Origin: Gallionellaceae bacterium
Lineage (GTDB): Bacteria > Pseudomonadota > Gammaproteobacteria > Burkholderiales > Gallionellaceae
Length of the DNA: 13,438 nt
NCBI GenBank assembly: GCA_030690855.1
Contig: JAUYFR010000251.1
Span: forward strand, 1-13,438
Direction: 5' to 3'
A program made the position numbers and the translations under genes. How positions within the stretch are numbered: position 1 is the stretch's first letter; each line of letters starts with the position of its first letter. A model generated the notes under the pieces. It was not told the DNA's origin. It ran no database searches and worked only from the letters and a program-made list of their open reading frames with translations. Positions 7,950 to 13,438 of this stretch are shown piece by piece.

Positions 7950-7975
7950 CAACTTAATTGTAACGAAAGTACAGT

Positions 7976-9220
7976 ATGAAACGCGTCGACGACTTCCGCT
8001 TGCGCTTTGGCAAGCAAGAGCTGGTTCCTATTATGATTGGCGGTATGGGCGTGGATATTTCCACCGCTGAATTGGCGCTTGAAGCTGCTCGCCTCGGTGG
8101 CATTGGCCACATTTCTGATGCCATGTTGCCTACCGTAGCTGATCGTCGCTATGACACTGATTTCGTCAAAACAAAACTGACGCAGTACAAATACAACCTC
8201 GAAAACTCAGACAAGACAGCCATTAAATTTGACCTTGGTCAGGTGGCGGAATCTTCGCGCTTGCATGTGCAAAACACCATGGATGCCAAACGTGGCTCGG
8301 GTATGGTTTTTATCAATGTCATGGAAAAACTCACCATGAACGCGCCGAAAGAGACGCTTAAAGTGCGTTTGGATGAAGCGCTTTCAGCGGGCATCGATGG
8401 CGTTACCTTGGCAGCAGGACTGCATCTTGGCTCGTTTGCGATGATTGAAAACCATCCGCGCTTCCGCGATGTAAAACTCGGCATCATTGTTTCTTCGCTG
8501 CGCGCCTTGCAATTGTTCATTCGCAAAAATGCGCGCTCAAATCGTTTACCTGATTACATTGTGGTGGAAGGTCCATTGGCGGGCGGTCATTTGGGTTTTG
8601 GCATGGATTGGGCGCAATACGACTTGCGCACAATTACGCAAGAGGTCATGGATTACCTGAAAGCTGAAAAGCTCGACATCCCAGTGATTCCTGCGGGCGG
8701 TATTTTTACCGGGAGTGATGCAACTAGCTTCCTAGAAATGGGCGCATCGGCAGTGCAAGTAGCCACTCGTTTTACCGTGGCCAAAGAATGTGGTTTGCCG
8801 CGCGATGTGCAACAGGAATACTTTAAAGCGAGCGAGTCAGACATTGAAGTGAATGGTGTTTCACCAACAGGCTATCCGATGCGCATGCTGAAAAACAGCC
8901 CCGCCATTGGCTCAGGTATTCGTCCCGGTTGTGAGTCTTATGGTTATATTTTGGATGCCAACGGTAAGTGCTCTTACATCGATGCTTACAACCGCGAAGT
9001 CGAGTTGCACCCTGACGAGAAAAAAATAAAAGTCTTCGACAAAACCTGTTTGTGTACCCACATGCGTAACTTTAAATTGTGGACCTGCGGTCACTACACC
9101 TACAAATTAAAAGATACCTCACGCAAATTAGAGGACGGTAGCTATCAAGTGTTGTCTGCCGAGCATGTGTTCAAAGACTACCAATTCAGCACCGACAATA
9201 AAGTTGCGCTGCCGGAATAA
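7976..9220 (+). CDS. Nitronate monooxygenase-like FMN flavoprotein with Cys-rich tail
   Basis: This 414-residue protein is of the nitronate monooxygenase / 2-nitropropane dioxygenase family (COG2070 type). It has an FMN-binding TIM barrel with PIMIGGMGVDIST at the N-terminus and GPLAGGHLGF around residues 198-208; H205 sits at the usual active-site histidine position. The phosphate-binding strand PVIPAGGIFTGSD and AVQVATRF follow. Members oxidise alkyl nitronates or act as NAD(P)H flavin oxidoreductases, and the true substrate here is unknown. After the barrel, the tail holds C319, C332, C358, C360 and C371, the last three in a KTCLC...TCGHY arrangement. These could bind a metal or an iron-sulfur cluster, or form a redox-active site. 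The gene starts 26 bases after hemN and ends just before a terminator, so it is probably co-transcribed with hemN. Confidence 0.85.
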   Translation: MKRVDDFRLRFGKQELVPIMIGGMGVDISTAELALEAARLGGIGHISDAMLPTVADRRYDTDFVKTKLTQYKYNLENSDKTAIKFDLGQVAESSRLHVQNTMDAKRGSGMVFINVMEKLTMNAPKETLKVRLDEALSAGIDGVTLAAGLHLGSFAMIENHPRFRDVKLGIIVSSLRALQLFIRKNARSNRLPDYIVVEGPLAGGHLGFGMDWAQYDLRTITQEVMDYLKAEKLDIPVIPAGGIFTGSDATSFLEMGASAVQVATRFTVAKECGLPRDVQQEYFKASESDIEVNGVSPTGYPMRMLKNSPAIGSGIRPGCESYGYILDANGKCSYIDAYNREVELHPDEKKIKVFDKTCLCTHMRNFKLWTCGHYTYKLKDTSRKLEDGSYQVLSAEHVFKDYQFSTDNKVALPE

Positions 9221-9238
9221 ATTTCTGGTTTTACAGAA

Positions 9239-9270
9239 AAAACGAGGCCGTTCTGGCCTCGTTTTATTTT
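9239..9270 (+). terminator. Rho-independent terminator after the flavoprotein gene
   Basis: AAAACGAGGCC (9239-9249) and GGCCTCGTTTT (9255-9265) form an 11-bp perfect stem around the five-base loop GTTCT. The rest of the TTTTATTTT tract follows. This is a strong intrinsic terminator placed 18 bases after the flavoprotein stop. The A-tract on the left side means it could also stop transcription on the opposite strand. It ends only a few bases before the mutY ATG. Confidence 0.92.
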
Positions 9271-9274
9271 CAGC

Positions 9275-10378
9275 ATGAAGAACGATTTCGCCTTTCAACT
9301 CATTGCTTGGCAGCACAGCTATGGTCGTCATGGCCTGCCGTGGCAAGGTGGCGATGCCTACCGCGTTTGGCTGTCAGAAATTATGTTGCAGCAAACACAA
9401 GTCGCGACGGTCATTCCGTATTACCAAAAATTCATCGCTTCATTCCCAAATGTTATTGCACTCGCCGCTGCCACTGAAGATCAAGTATTGGTGCACTGGA
9501 GCGGTTTGGGTTATTACGCTCGAGGACGCAATTTGCATAAAGCGGCGCGCATCATTGCAGAAAAATATGCGGGTGAATTTCCTCGTGAATTTGAGCAAAT
9601 TATCGAACTCCCTGGCATCGGGCGTTCTACTGCTGCGGCAATTTGTGCCTTGGCATTTCACGAGCATCGCGCGATATTAGATGGCAACGTGAAGCGAGTG
9701 CTGGCACGTTACTGTGGTATCGAGGGCTGGGTAGGTGATAAGAGGGTTGAGGCACAACTCTGGCAACAAGCTGAATCTTTACTTCCGAAAGAGGAGTTCC
9801 CTCGCCCCGCAGAGGAGAGGGCTAGGGAGAGGGGCGGTGTTGATTCTTCCATCGCCACTTATACTCAGGCACTCATGGATATGGGCGCGACGGTCTGCAC
9901 CCGTAGCAAACCTAAGTGCGCACTCTGTCCAGTGCAGTCCGATTGTGTTGCCTTGAAAACCGATCGCATCGCTCAATTACCTACCGCACGCCCGAAAAAG
10001 ACTGTGCCAGAGCGCAACGCGATATTTTTACTATTGATGCATGGCAGCGACATCTTGCTAGAGAAGCGCCCTGGTAGCGGCATTTGGGGTGGCTTGTGGT
10101 GTCCACCTCAATTTGAGGATGAGATGGCTGCCAAGAGTTGGTTTGTACAAAACGGATTGAGTGCGAGTGAAGGCGAGAGGCTAGAGACATTCACACATAT
10201 CTTTACCCATTTCAAATTGCATATCACACCGTTAAAAATTTCACTAGTAGTTAAACTTTCGTGCGCCGCTCAATCGGGAAGCGTGTGGTTGGATGTGAGC
10301 GAGGCGTTGCAGGCAGCGATACCGACGCCAGTGCGTACTGTGTTGCAGAAACTCAGCCATAGCCGTAGGATGGGTTGA
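9275..10378 (+). CDS. mutY: Adenine DNA glycosylase MutY with repeat-derived insert
   Basis: This 367-residue base-excision enzyme removes adenine mispaired with 8-oxoguanine or guanine. It has LPWQ at 21-24, catalytic E35 in SEIMLQQTQV, the helix-hairpin-helix LPGIGRSTAAAI (112-123), and D136 in LDGNVKR, matching E37 and D138 of E. coli. The [4Fe-4S] motif is C208-x6-C215-x2-C218-x5-C224. A C-terminal NUDIX-like domain (about 245-345) reads the oxidised base. Two oddities stand out. Between LLP (169-171) and YTQALMD (from 196) lie 24 charged residues where relatives usually have about six; this part is encoded by a palindromic repeat. The last codons and stop (RRMG-stop) lie inside a REP element. 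No Shine-Dalgarno is seen, and a terminator immediately precedes the start. Confidence 0.93.
   Translation: MKNDFAFQLIAWQHSYGRHGLPWQGGDAYRVWLSEIMLQQTQVATVIPYYQKFIASFPNVIALAAATEDQVLVHWSGLGYYARGRNLHKAARIIAEKYAGEFPREFEQIIELPGIGRSTAAAICALAFHEHRAILDGNVKRVLARYCGIEGWVGDKRVEAQLWQQAESLLPKEEFPRPAEERARERGGVDSSIATYTQALMDMGATVCTRSKPKCALCPVQSDCVALKTDRIAQLPTARPKKTVPERNAIFLLLMHGSDILLEKRPGSGIWGGLWCPPQFEDEMAAKSWFVQNGLSASEGERLETFTHIFTHFKLHITPLKISLVVKLSCAAQSGSVWLDVSEALQAAIPTPVRTVLQKLSHSRRMG
9796..9836 (-). repeat. Palindromic repeat inserted in frame within mutY
   Basis: This GC-rich stretch holds CCCTC (9799-9803) opposite GAGGG (9817-9821), then CTAGGGAGAGGGG. Its order GTTC, C-rich arm, G-rich arm, GAG, CTAG, G-rich end matches the minus-strand reading of one half of the repeat at 12208-12300. 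In mutY it is read through in frame and adds about 17-18 residues (within residues 172-195). It looks like a dispersed short repeat captured by a coding region. Confidence 0.7.
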
Positions 10379-10395
10379 GCAAAGCGATACCCATC
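10365..10395 (+). repeat. REP element copy 1 (mutY end / RAYT leader)
   Basis: This 31-base element begins with the tetranucleotide GTAG. It contains the imperfect palindrome GATGGGT (10369-10375) and ACCCATC (10389-10395), with inner GC/GC pairs. It differs from copy 2 at two bases. It covers the last mutY codons and the stop (10376-10378) and ends 7 bases before the RAYT start codon. The GTAG head with an imperfect hairpin is the classic form recognised by RAYT proteins. Confidence 0.88.
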
Positions 10396-10402
10396 AAACC
10401 CA

Positions 10403-10945
10403 ATGACCAACTACCGCCGCAGCAACATTGCTGGAGCTACTTATTTCTTCACGGTAAATCTTGCCGACCGTTCGCAATCGCTATTAACCGATCACATCGC
10501 GCTACTGCGCAATGCTTTTGAATATACCCGCGAGCGCCATCCTTTTGTCGTGGATGCCATCGTGATATTGCCGGAGCATATTCACACTATCTGGACACTG
10601 CCCGAAGGTGAACGCGATTTTGCATTACGCTGGAGATTAATTAAAACAGTTTTCTCGCGTGGTTTGCCGCATGGCGAGCATCTTTCCGAAAGTCGGCAAA
10701 GCAAAGGCGAGCGTGGAATTTGGCAACGGCGATATTGGGAACATCTCATCCGCGACGAAGCAGATTTTGCGCAGCATGTCGATTACATTCACATCAACCC
10801 GTTCAGACACGGCTTGGTGTCGCGTGTAGCAGATTGGCCGCATTCGTCATTTCATCGTTATGTGCGAACTGGCATCTTGCCAATGGATTGGGCGGGTGAT
10901 ACGGGCGCGGAAATGGAATGCGGAGAGAGGTGTGGATTCGAATGA
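10403..10945 (+). CDS. REP-associated tyrosine transposase (RAYT)
   Basis: This is a 180-residue Y1 transposase of the IS200/IS605-like family (PF01797, RAYT group). The HUH metal-binding pair is H59-I-H61 in ILPEHIH. The single catalytic tyrosine is probably Y128 in the YIHINP motif, followed by the RHGLV and DWPHSSFHRYV segments typical of RAYT proteins. Such proteins cut and join single-stranded REP DNA next to a GTAG-type tetranucleotide, and are thought to spread REPs while being domesticated, non-self-mobile genes. The gene is bracketed by matching REP copies, one 7 bases upstream and an inverted pair downstream. All key residues are intact, so activity is plausible. No Shine-Dalgarno precedes the ATG, and expression may depend on read-through from mutY. 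Confidence 0.93.
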   Translation: MTNYRRSNIAGATYFFTVNLADRSQSLLTDHIALLRNAFEYTRERHPFVVDAIVILPEHIHTIWTLPEGERDFALRWRLIKTVFSRGLPHGEHLSESRQSKGERGIWQRRYWEHLIRDEADFAQHVDYIHINPFRHGLVSRVADWPHSSFHRYVRTGILPMDWAGDTGAEMECGERCGFE

Positions 10946-10959
10946 GTCGTTCAGTTTTT

Positions 10960-10990
10960 GTAGGATGGGTTGAGCGAAGCAATACCCATC
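10960..10990 (+). repeat. REP element copy 2
   Basis: This 31-base copy begins with GTAG and has the GATGGGT and ACCCATC arms. It matches copy 1 at 29 of 31 positions, with an A/G swap at positions 17 and 22. It lies 14 bases after the RAYT stop. Confidence 0.88.
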
Positions 10991-11013
10991 GATGATGATA
11001 ACGAGCCGAGCTG

Positions 11014-11044
11014 CATGGGTATCGCTTCGCTCAACCCATCCTAC
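11014..11044 (-). repeat. REP element copy 3, inverted
   Basis: Read on the minus strand this copy begins with GTAG at 11044. It matches copies 1 and 2 apart from one or two bases, and its last base is G instead of C. It ends 7 bases before the ubiX stop codon. Confidence 0.88.
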
Positions 11045-11051
11045 GGTGATT

Positions 11052-11654
11052 TTATTTTTCGCCCCATTTCTTCATCAGTGTTTGTTCCACGCCTAAGTGA
11101 TCCAAAATGCGCGCCACGACAAAATCGACAATGTCTTGCACGCTCTGAGGATGATGATAGAAGCCTGGATTGGGCGGCATGATGACAGCGCCAGCGTGGG
11201 CGAGTTTCAACATGTTCTCTAAATGAATCGCAGAGAAGGGCATTTCGCGCGGCGCTAAAATGAGCGTGCGTTTTTCTTTCAGCATGACATCGGCAGCGCG
11301 GGCGATGAGGTCATCACTAATGCCGCCCGCTATCTTGCCGAGCGTGCCCATTGTGCAGGGGCACACTACCATTGCATCGCCGGGATTGGAGCCGGAGGCC
11401 ATCGGTGCAAACCAGTCTTGAATACCGAACACTTTTAACTCTCCGCTGAATTTTCCGAGGCGTTCGCTGAGCATCTGTTCGGCATCTTGTGGGCGCGAAG
11501 GTAAAACGAAATCCATCTCTTGCTTGGCGAGTATTTGTGCGGCTTGAGAATAGACTAAATGTACGCGCTGTCCGCTGTGCAGGAGCGTTTCTAACAAGCG
11601 CATGCCGTAGGGTAGGCCAGAGGCGCCGGTGAAGGCGAGAGTTATCGTTTTCAT
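11052..11654 (-). CDS. ubiX: Flavin prenyltransferase UbiX
   Basis: This 200-residue flavoprotein attaches a dimethylallyl group to FMN. The product, prenylated FMN, is the cofactor of UbiD, which decarboxylates the ubiquinone precursor. The N-terminal FMN-binding loop TGASGLPYGMRLLE is present, as is the CPCTMGTLGKIAGGISDDLIARAADV segment (split here by position: CPCTMG, then GKIAGGISDDL). The prenyl-site helix KEKRTLILAPREMPFS and the C-terminal PPNPGFYHHPQS follow. These are family signatures and the length is normal. It starts inside the end of the upstream Gx-family gene (ATGA overlap of four bases), so the two are translationally coupled. It ends beside an inverted REP pair that may terminate or protect the mRNA. 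Confidence 0.95.
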   Translation of the reverse strand: MKTITLAFTGASGLPYGMRLLETLLHSGQRVHLVYSQAAQILAKQEMDFVLPSRPQDAEQMLSERLGKFSGELKVFGIQDWFAPMASGSNPGDAMVVCPCTMGTLGKIAGGISDDLIARAADVMLKEKRTLILAPREMPFSAIHLENMLKLAHAGAVIMPPNPGFYHHPQSVQDIVDFVVARILDHLGVEQTLMKKWGEK

Positions 11655-12190
11655 TGCGTTGACTCCAAATTTTGCTTGTCGCCATTATCCATGAAGCGAG
11701 TTGCGGCTAATCCATTCACTGGTCCAAACACCAATGCCGCAATCGCAAAAATAGGCAACAGATAAGCAATTCCATTGTGCGGAATGAGCCACAGATAAAC
11801 GACAAGCATCTGCCCTGTGATGTGAGCGAAGGCAGCCAAGATGCTGTGCGTGATCGCGCTAAACCAACGTTTAGGTAAATGCATGCTGGCGGCGAGGGCG
11901 ATGAGGCTCAATAGGGCGCCGGCCAAGCTCAAGAAAAACCCCGGAGCTAAAAAACTGCCCATGAGTAAACTTCCTGCCACGACACGTAATAGCGAAACCC
12001 AAGCCGCAGCACGCCAGCCATAACGTGCTAACACGATGAGCACGATGATGTTTGCCAACCCAGGTTTGACGCCGGGAAGGGGGGACGGAATGGCAGCTTC
12101 TAGTACCGTGAGGCCAAGCGCGACGGCGGCTAGGCGCGCAATATGGTGATCTTCTGCGGTAGTATCGAGTTTGAGGGTTGAGGAGGTCAT
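11651..12190 (-). CDS. Gx transporter family membrane protein
   Basis: This 179-residue protein has about five to six membrane segments and the signature PSPLPGVKPGLANIIVL early on (about residues 36-52). It also has G-rich helices such as APGFFLSLAGALLS. This fits the Gx transporter / PF07456 family, often labelled heptaprenyl diphosphate synthase component I because of its gene neighbours in Gram-positives. The fold resembles the substrate-binding S components of ECF transporters, but the substrate is unknown. In many genomes it pairs with a NusG-domain-II protein, as here. Prenyl synthase activity is unlikely because there are no DDxxD motifs. A structured repeat separates it from the NusG-II gene, and it overlaps ubiX by four bases. 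No good ribosome-binding site is seen. Confidence 0.82.
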   Translation of the reverse strand: MTSSTLKLDTTAEDHHIARLAAVALGLTVLEAAIPSPLPGVKPGLANIIVLIVLARYGWRAAAWVSLLRVVAGSLLMGSFLAPGFFLSLAGALLSLIALAASMHLPKRWFSAITHSILAAFAHITGQMLVVYLWLIPHNGIAYLLPIFAIAALVFGPVNGLAATRFMDNGDKQNLESTQ

Positions 12191-12207
12191 TGGTTTGGAC
12201 GCTCGCG

Positions 12208-12300
12208 AAAAAACAAAACCCCCTCTAGCTCCCCCTTGTCAGGGGGAGAACGAAGCCGCTCCTCCCCTGACTAGGGGAGGTTGGGTGGGGTTTGTTTTTT
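12208..12300. repeat. Three-stem palindromic repeat between the NusG-II and Gx genes
   Basis: The outer arms AAAAAACAAAACCCC (12208-12222) and GGGGTTTGTTTTTT (12287-12300) pair with one bulge. Inside are two hairpins. CTCCCCCT/AGGGGGAG (12229-12236 with 12241-12248, loop TGTC) has 8 bp, and CCTCCCCT/AGGGGAGG (12261-12268 with 12273-12280, loop GACT) has 8 bp. The whole can fold as a three-way junction. On both strands it ends in a T-run, so it may also attenuate transcription. Its last bases supply part of the NusG-II stop codon. It is related to the repeat inside mutY. Confidence 0.85.
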
Positions 12301-12661
12301 AGTAGTTGAGGCTGTCATATTTTTTCTGACTACCTGTTAATTCGACGCTCACTTGATTGGGCAAGCAAATCGCCATTTCACCCGCGCTCTTGAGCCAGCC
12401 TTGACGCACGCAGTATTGGCGAGGGCTGGGGTCAGCGGCGATGCGTGCTTGCTGATTATGAATTTCGATGATGCTAGTGCCGAGAGGTCCAGGAACTTGG
12501 ATTTCAAGGTCGCGATTGAGTGGCACTTCGCGAAAAATTTTGCCGCCGCTACGGATAACCGCTTTGTCTGCCGCGCCACCTTGCCAAAATGTGGCGGCTA
12601 ACCAAACAGTGAAGAGGCAGCCCAGCAATAACACCACGCCATCGCCGAGCTTGAACATCAT
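12299..12661 (-). CDS. NusG domain II-containing membrane-anchored protein
   Basis: This 120-residue protein has one N-terminal membrane segment (about residues 8-26) and a small extracytoplasmic domain. The domain pattern includes the IIEIHNQQARI strand, C84 in QYCVRQGW, and C98 in AICLPNQV, and resembles the stand-alone NusG domain II family (PF07009). It is not the transcription factor NusG, because the NGN and KOW domains are absent. The two cysteines could form a disulfide outside the membrane. It starts 4 bases after the rapZ stop with two successive ATG codons, either of which could be used. Homologues tend to accompany Gx-family proteins, and in some Gram-positives the pair lies in flavin-based electron-transfer loci. 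Its role here is unknown. Confidence 0.82.
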   Translation of the reverse strand: MMFKLGDGVVLLLGCLFTVWLAATFWQGGAADKAVIRSGGKIFREVPLNRDLEIQVPGPLGTSIIEIHNQQARIAADPSPRQYCVRQGWLKSAGEMAICLPNQVSVELTGSQKKYDSLNY

Positions 12662-12665
12662 GCCG

Positions 12666-13438
12666 TTAATTATGTTTTGTGAATTCGCGGTGGCGCACCA
12701 GCACTTGTTGCGCAGACTTAAAGTGGCTGGCTAATTTTTCAGCAAGATACACGGAGCGGTGTTGCCCGCCGGTGCAACCGATGGCAACGGTCAGATAGTT
12801 GCGATTGTCGGCGACGAAGCAGGGTAGCCACTCGTCCACGAAGTGCAGAATGTCGCCATACATTTTTTGTGCGGTGGGGGTGTTTTCTAAAAATTCGATC
12901 ACAGGAGCGTCGCGCCCGGTCAATGGTCGGAGCACTTCGCTATAGTGCGGGTTGGGTAGGCAGCGCACATCAAAAACAAGATCAGAATCGAGTGGTACAC
13001 CGTATTTGAAACCGAAAGATTGAAACAGTAAGGTCAGGCGCGAACGGTCAATCTGCACAAAATCTTTCACCCATGCACGGAGGGTGTTCGCGCTGATGTC
13101 GCTGGTGTCGATGTGGTGACCTAACTCATTGATTTCATTGAGTAAATCTCTTTCCATTTGGACGCATTCAGGCAGTGTTAGCTTGTCGTCACTCAATGGA
13201 TGGCGACGGCGAGTTTCAGAGAAACGCTTAACTAAAGTGTCTGTCTGTGCGTCGAGAAAAAGCAGGTGAATATCAACTCCGCGCTGTTTGAGCTGATCCA
13301 TGTAATGCGGCAGTTCGTGAATGCTACTTCCGTTACGCACATCGATGCTCACCGCGCAACGTCTGCGCCCAGCTTGCTGCAGGTTAGCAATAAGCGAAGG
13401 GAGTAGCTCCACCGGTAAGTTGTCCACGCAATAGTAGT
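12666..13438 (-). CDS. rapZ: RNase adapter protein RapZ, N-terminus cut by the window edge
   Basis: The reading frame is open to the window edge and begins within YYCVDNLPVELLP, which lies some 25-30 residues into known RapZ proteins. The P-loop (Walker A) therefore lies outside. Visible signatures are the FLDAQTDTLVKRFSETRRRHPLS segment and FQSFGFKYGVPLDSDLVFDVR. LPNPHY and LRPLTG follow, and near the end is the GCTGGQHRSVYLAEKLA motif of the C-terminal regulatory domain. In E. coli, RapZ senses glucosamine-6-phosphate and guides RNase E to the small RNA GlmZ. Outside enterobacteria its RNA partners are often unknown, and it tends to sit near hprK or ptsN, which may lie upstream. It leads a minus-strand operon with the NusG-II, Gx and ubiX genes. 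GTG at 13427 is an internal valine codon and not the start. Confidence 0.95.
   Translation of the reverse strand, partial: YYCVDNLPVELLPSLIANLQQAGRRRCAVSIDVRNGSSIHELPHYMDQLKQRGVDIHLLFLDAQTDTLVKRFSETRRRHPLSDDKLTLPECVQMERDLLNEINELGHHIDTSDISANTLRAWVKDFVQIDRSRLTLLFQSFGFKYGVPLDSDLVFDVRCLPNPHYSEVLRPLTGRDAPVIEFLENTPTAQKMYGDILHFVDEWLPCFVADNRNYLTVAIGCTGGQHRSVYLAEKLASHFKSAQQVLVRHREFTKHN

Larger units (their letters stand above)
10960..11044. repeat. BIME: inverted pair of REP elements
   Basis: Two REP copies in head-to-head inverted order are separated by a 23-base spacer (10991-11013). They fill the gap between the convergent RAYT and ubiX genes. The arms are complementary over almost their full 31 bases, so transcripts from either side could form a long hairpin. 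That hairpin could act as a terminator or 3' stabiliser. The arrangement corresponds to the bacterial interspersed mosaic element form known in enterobacteria and pseudomonads. Confidence 0.85.

Noticed and set aside
10365..11044. The REP copies as a CRISPR array.
   Set aside because: There are only three copies, unevenly spaced and with mixed orientation, bracketing a RAYT gene; no cas genes are present.
10970..11182. A 70-codon plus-strand open frame over the inverted REP pair.
   Set aside because: It is made largely of REP sequence and ubiX antisense, has no ribosome-binding site, and resembles no protein.
11651..12190. Naming the Gx-family gene as a heptaprenyl diphosphate synthase subunit.
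   Set aside because: The protein is a multi-span membrane protein without DDxxD prenyl-synthase motifs; that label in databases comes from neighbouring genes.
12299..12661. Calling this gene the transcription factor NusG.
   Set aside because: It lacks the NGN and KOW domains and has a membrane segment; only the domain-II fold is shared.
13425..13427. GTG at 13427 as a rapZ start.
   Set aside because: The frame stays open upstream and encodes YYC, continuing the conserved YYCVDNLP motif, so this is an internal valine and rapZ is cut by the window edge.

Overview
The window is a gene-dense stretch of a bacterial chromosome of moderate GC. The gene set is a ccoGHIS cluster, an FNR regulator beside hemN, ubiX, an incomplete rapZ, mutY, and a NusG-II/Gx pair. 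Together with the protein wording this suggests a betaproteobacterium, perhaps of the Nitrosomonadales/Gallionellaceae type. That placement is inferred from gene content and has not been tested by a search.

Layout: (1) Bases 1-3351 (+) hold the tail of ccoG, then ccoH, ccoI and ccoS. This is the assembly module for cbb3-type cytochrome c oxidase, the high-affinity terminal oxidase used at low oxygen; ccoNOP would be expected upstream of the window. (2) Bases 3372-4457 (+) hold an MscS-family channel. (3) Bases 4454-6446 (-) hold fnr, followed by an unrecognised small membrane protein and an unrecognised membrane-anchored protein. (4) Bases 6543-9220 (+) hold hemN and a nitronate-monooxygenase-like flavoprotein, closed by a strong terminator. 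The fnr-hemN gap carries a near-consensus FNR box. It lies at -41.5 relative to a plausible hemN start and overlaps a plausible -35 of fnr. (5) Bases 9275-10378 (+) hold mutY, which contains an in-frame palindromic repeat and ends inside a REP element. (6) Bases 10365-11044 hold a REP-associated tyrosine transposase (RAYT) bracketed by three REP copies beginning with GTAG. (7) Bases 11052-13438 (-) hold rapZ (cut by the window edge), a NusG-domain-II protein, a Gx-transporter-family protein and ubiX. They are tightly packed apart from a structured repeat between the second and third genes.

How it fits together: the left half is a low-oxygen respiration module. It combines cbb3 oxidase assembly, the oxygen-sensing FNR regulator and the oxygen-independent haem enzyme that FNR would be expected to switch on. 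The right half is housekeeping DNA (mutY, rapZ, ubiX) modified by two families of short palindromic repeats. The least understood parts are the two genes after fnr, the Cys-rich tail of the flavoprotein, the NusG-II/Gx pair next to ubiX, and the way repeats have become part of mutY. No rRNA, tRNA or CRISPR array was seen, and no gene-free stretch exceeds 300 bases.
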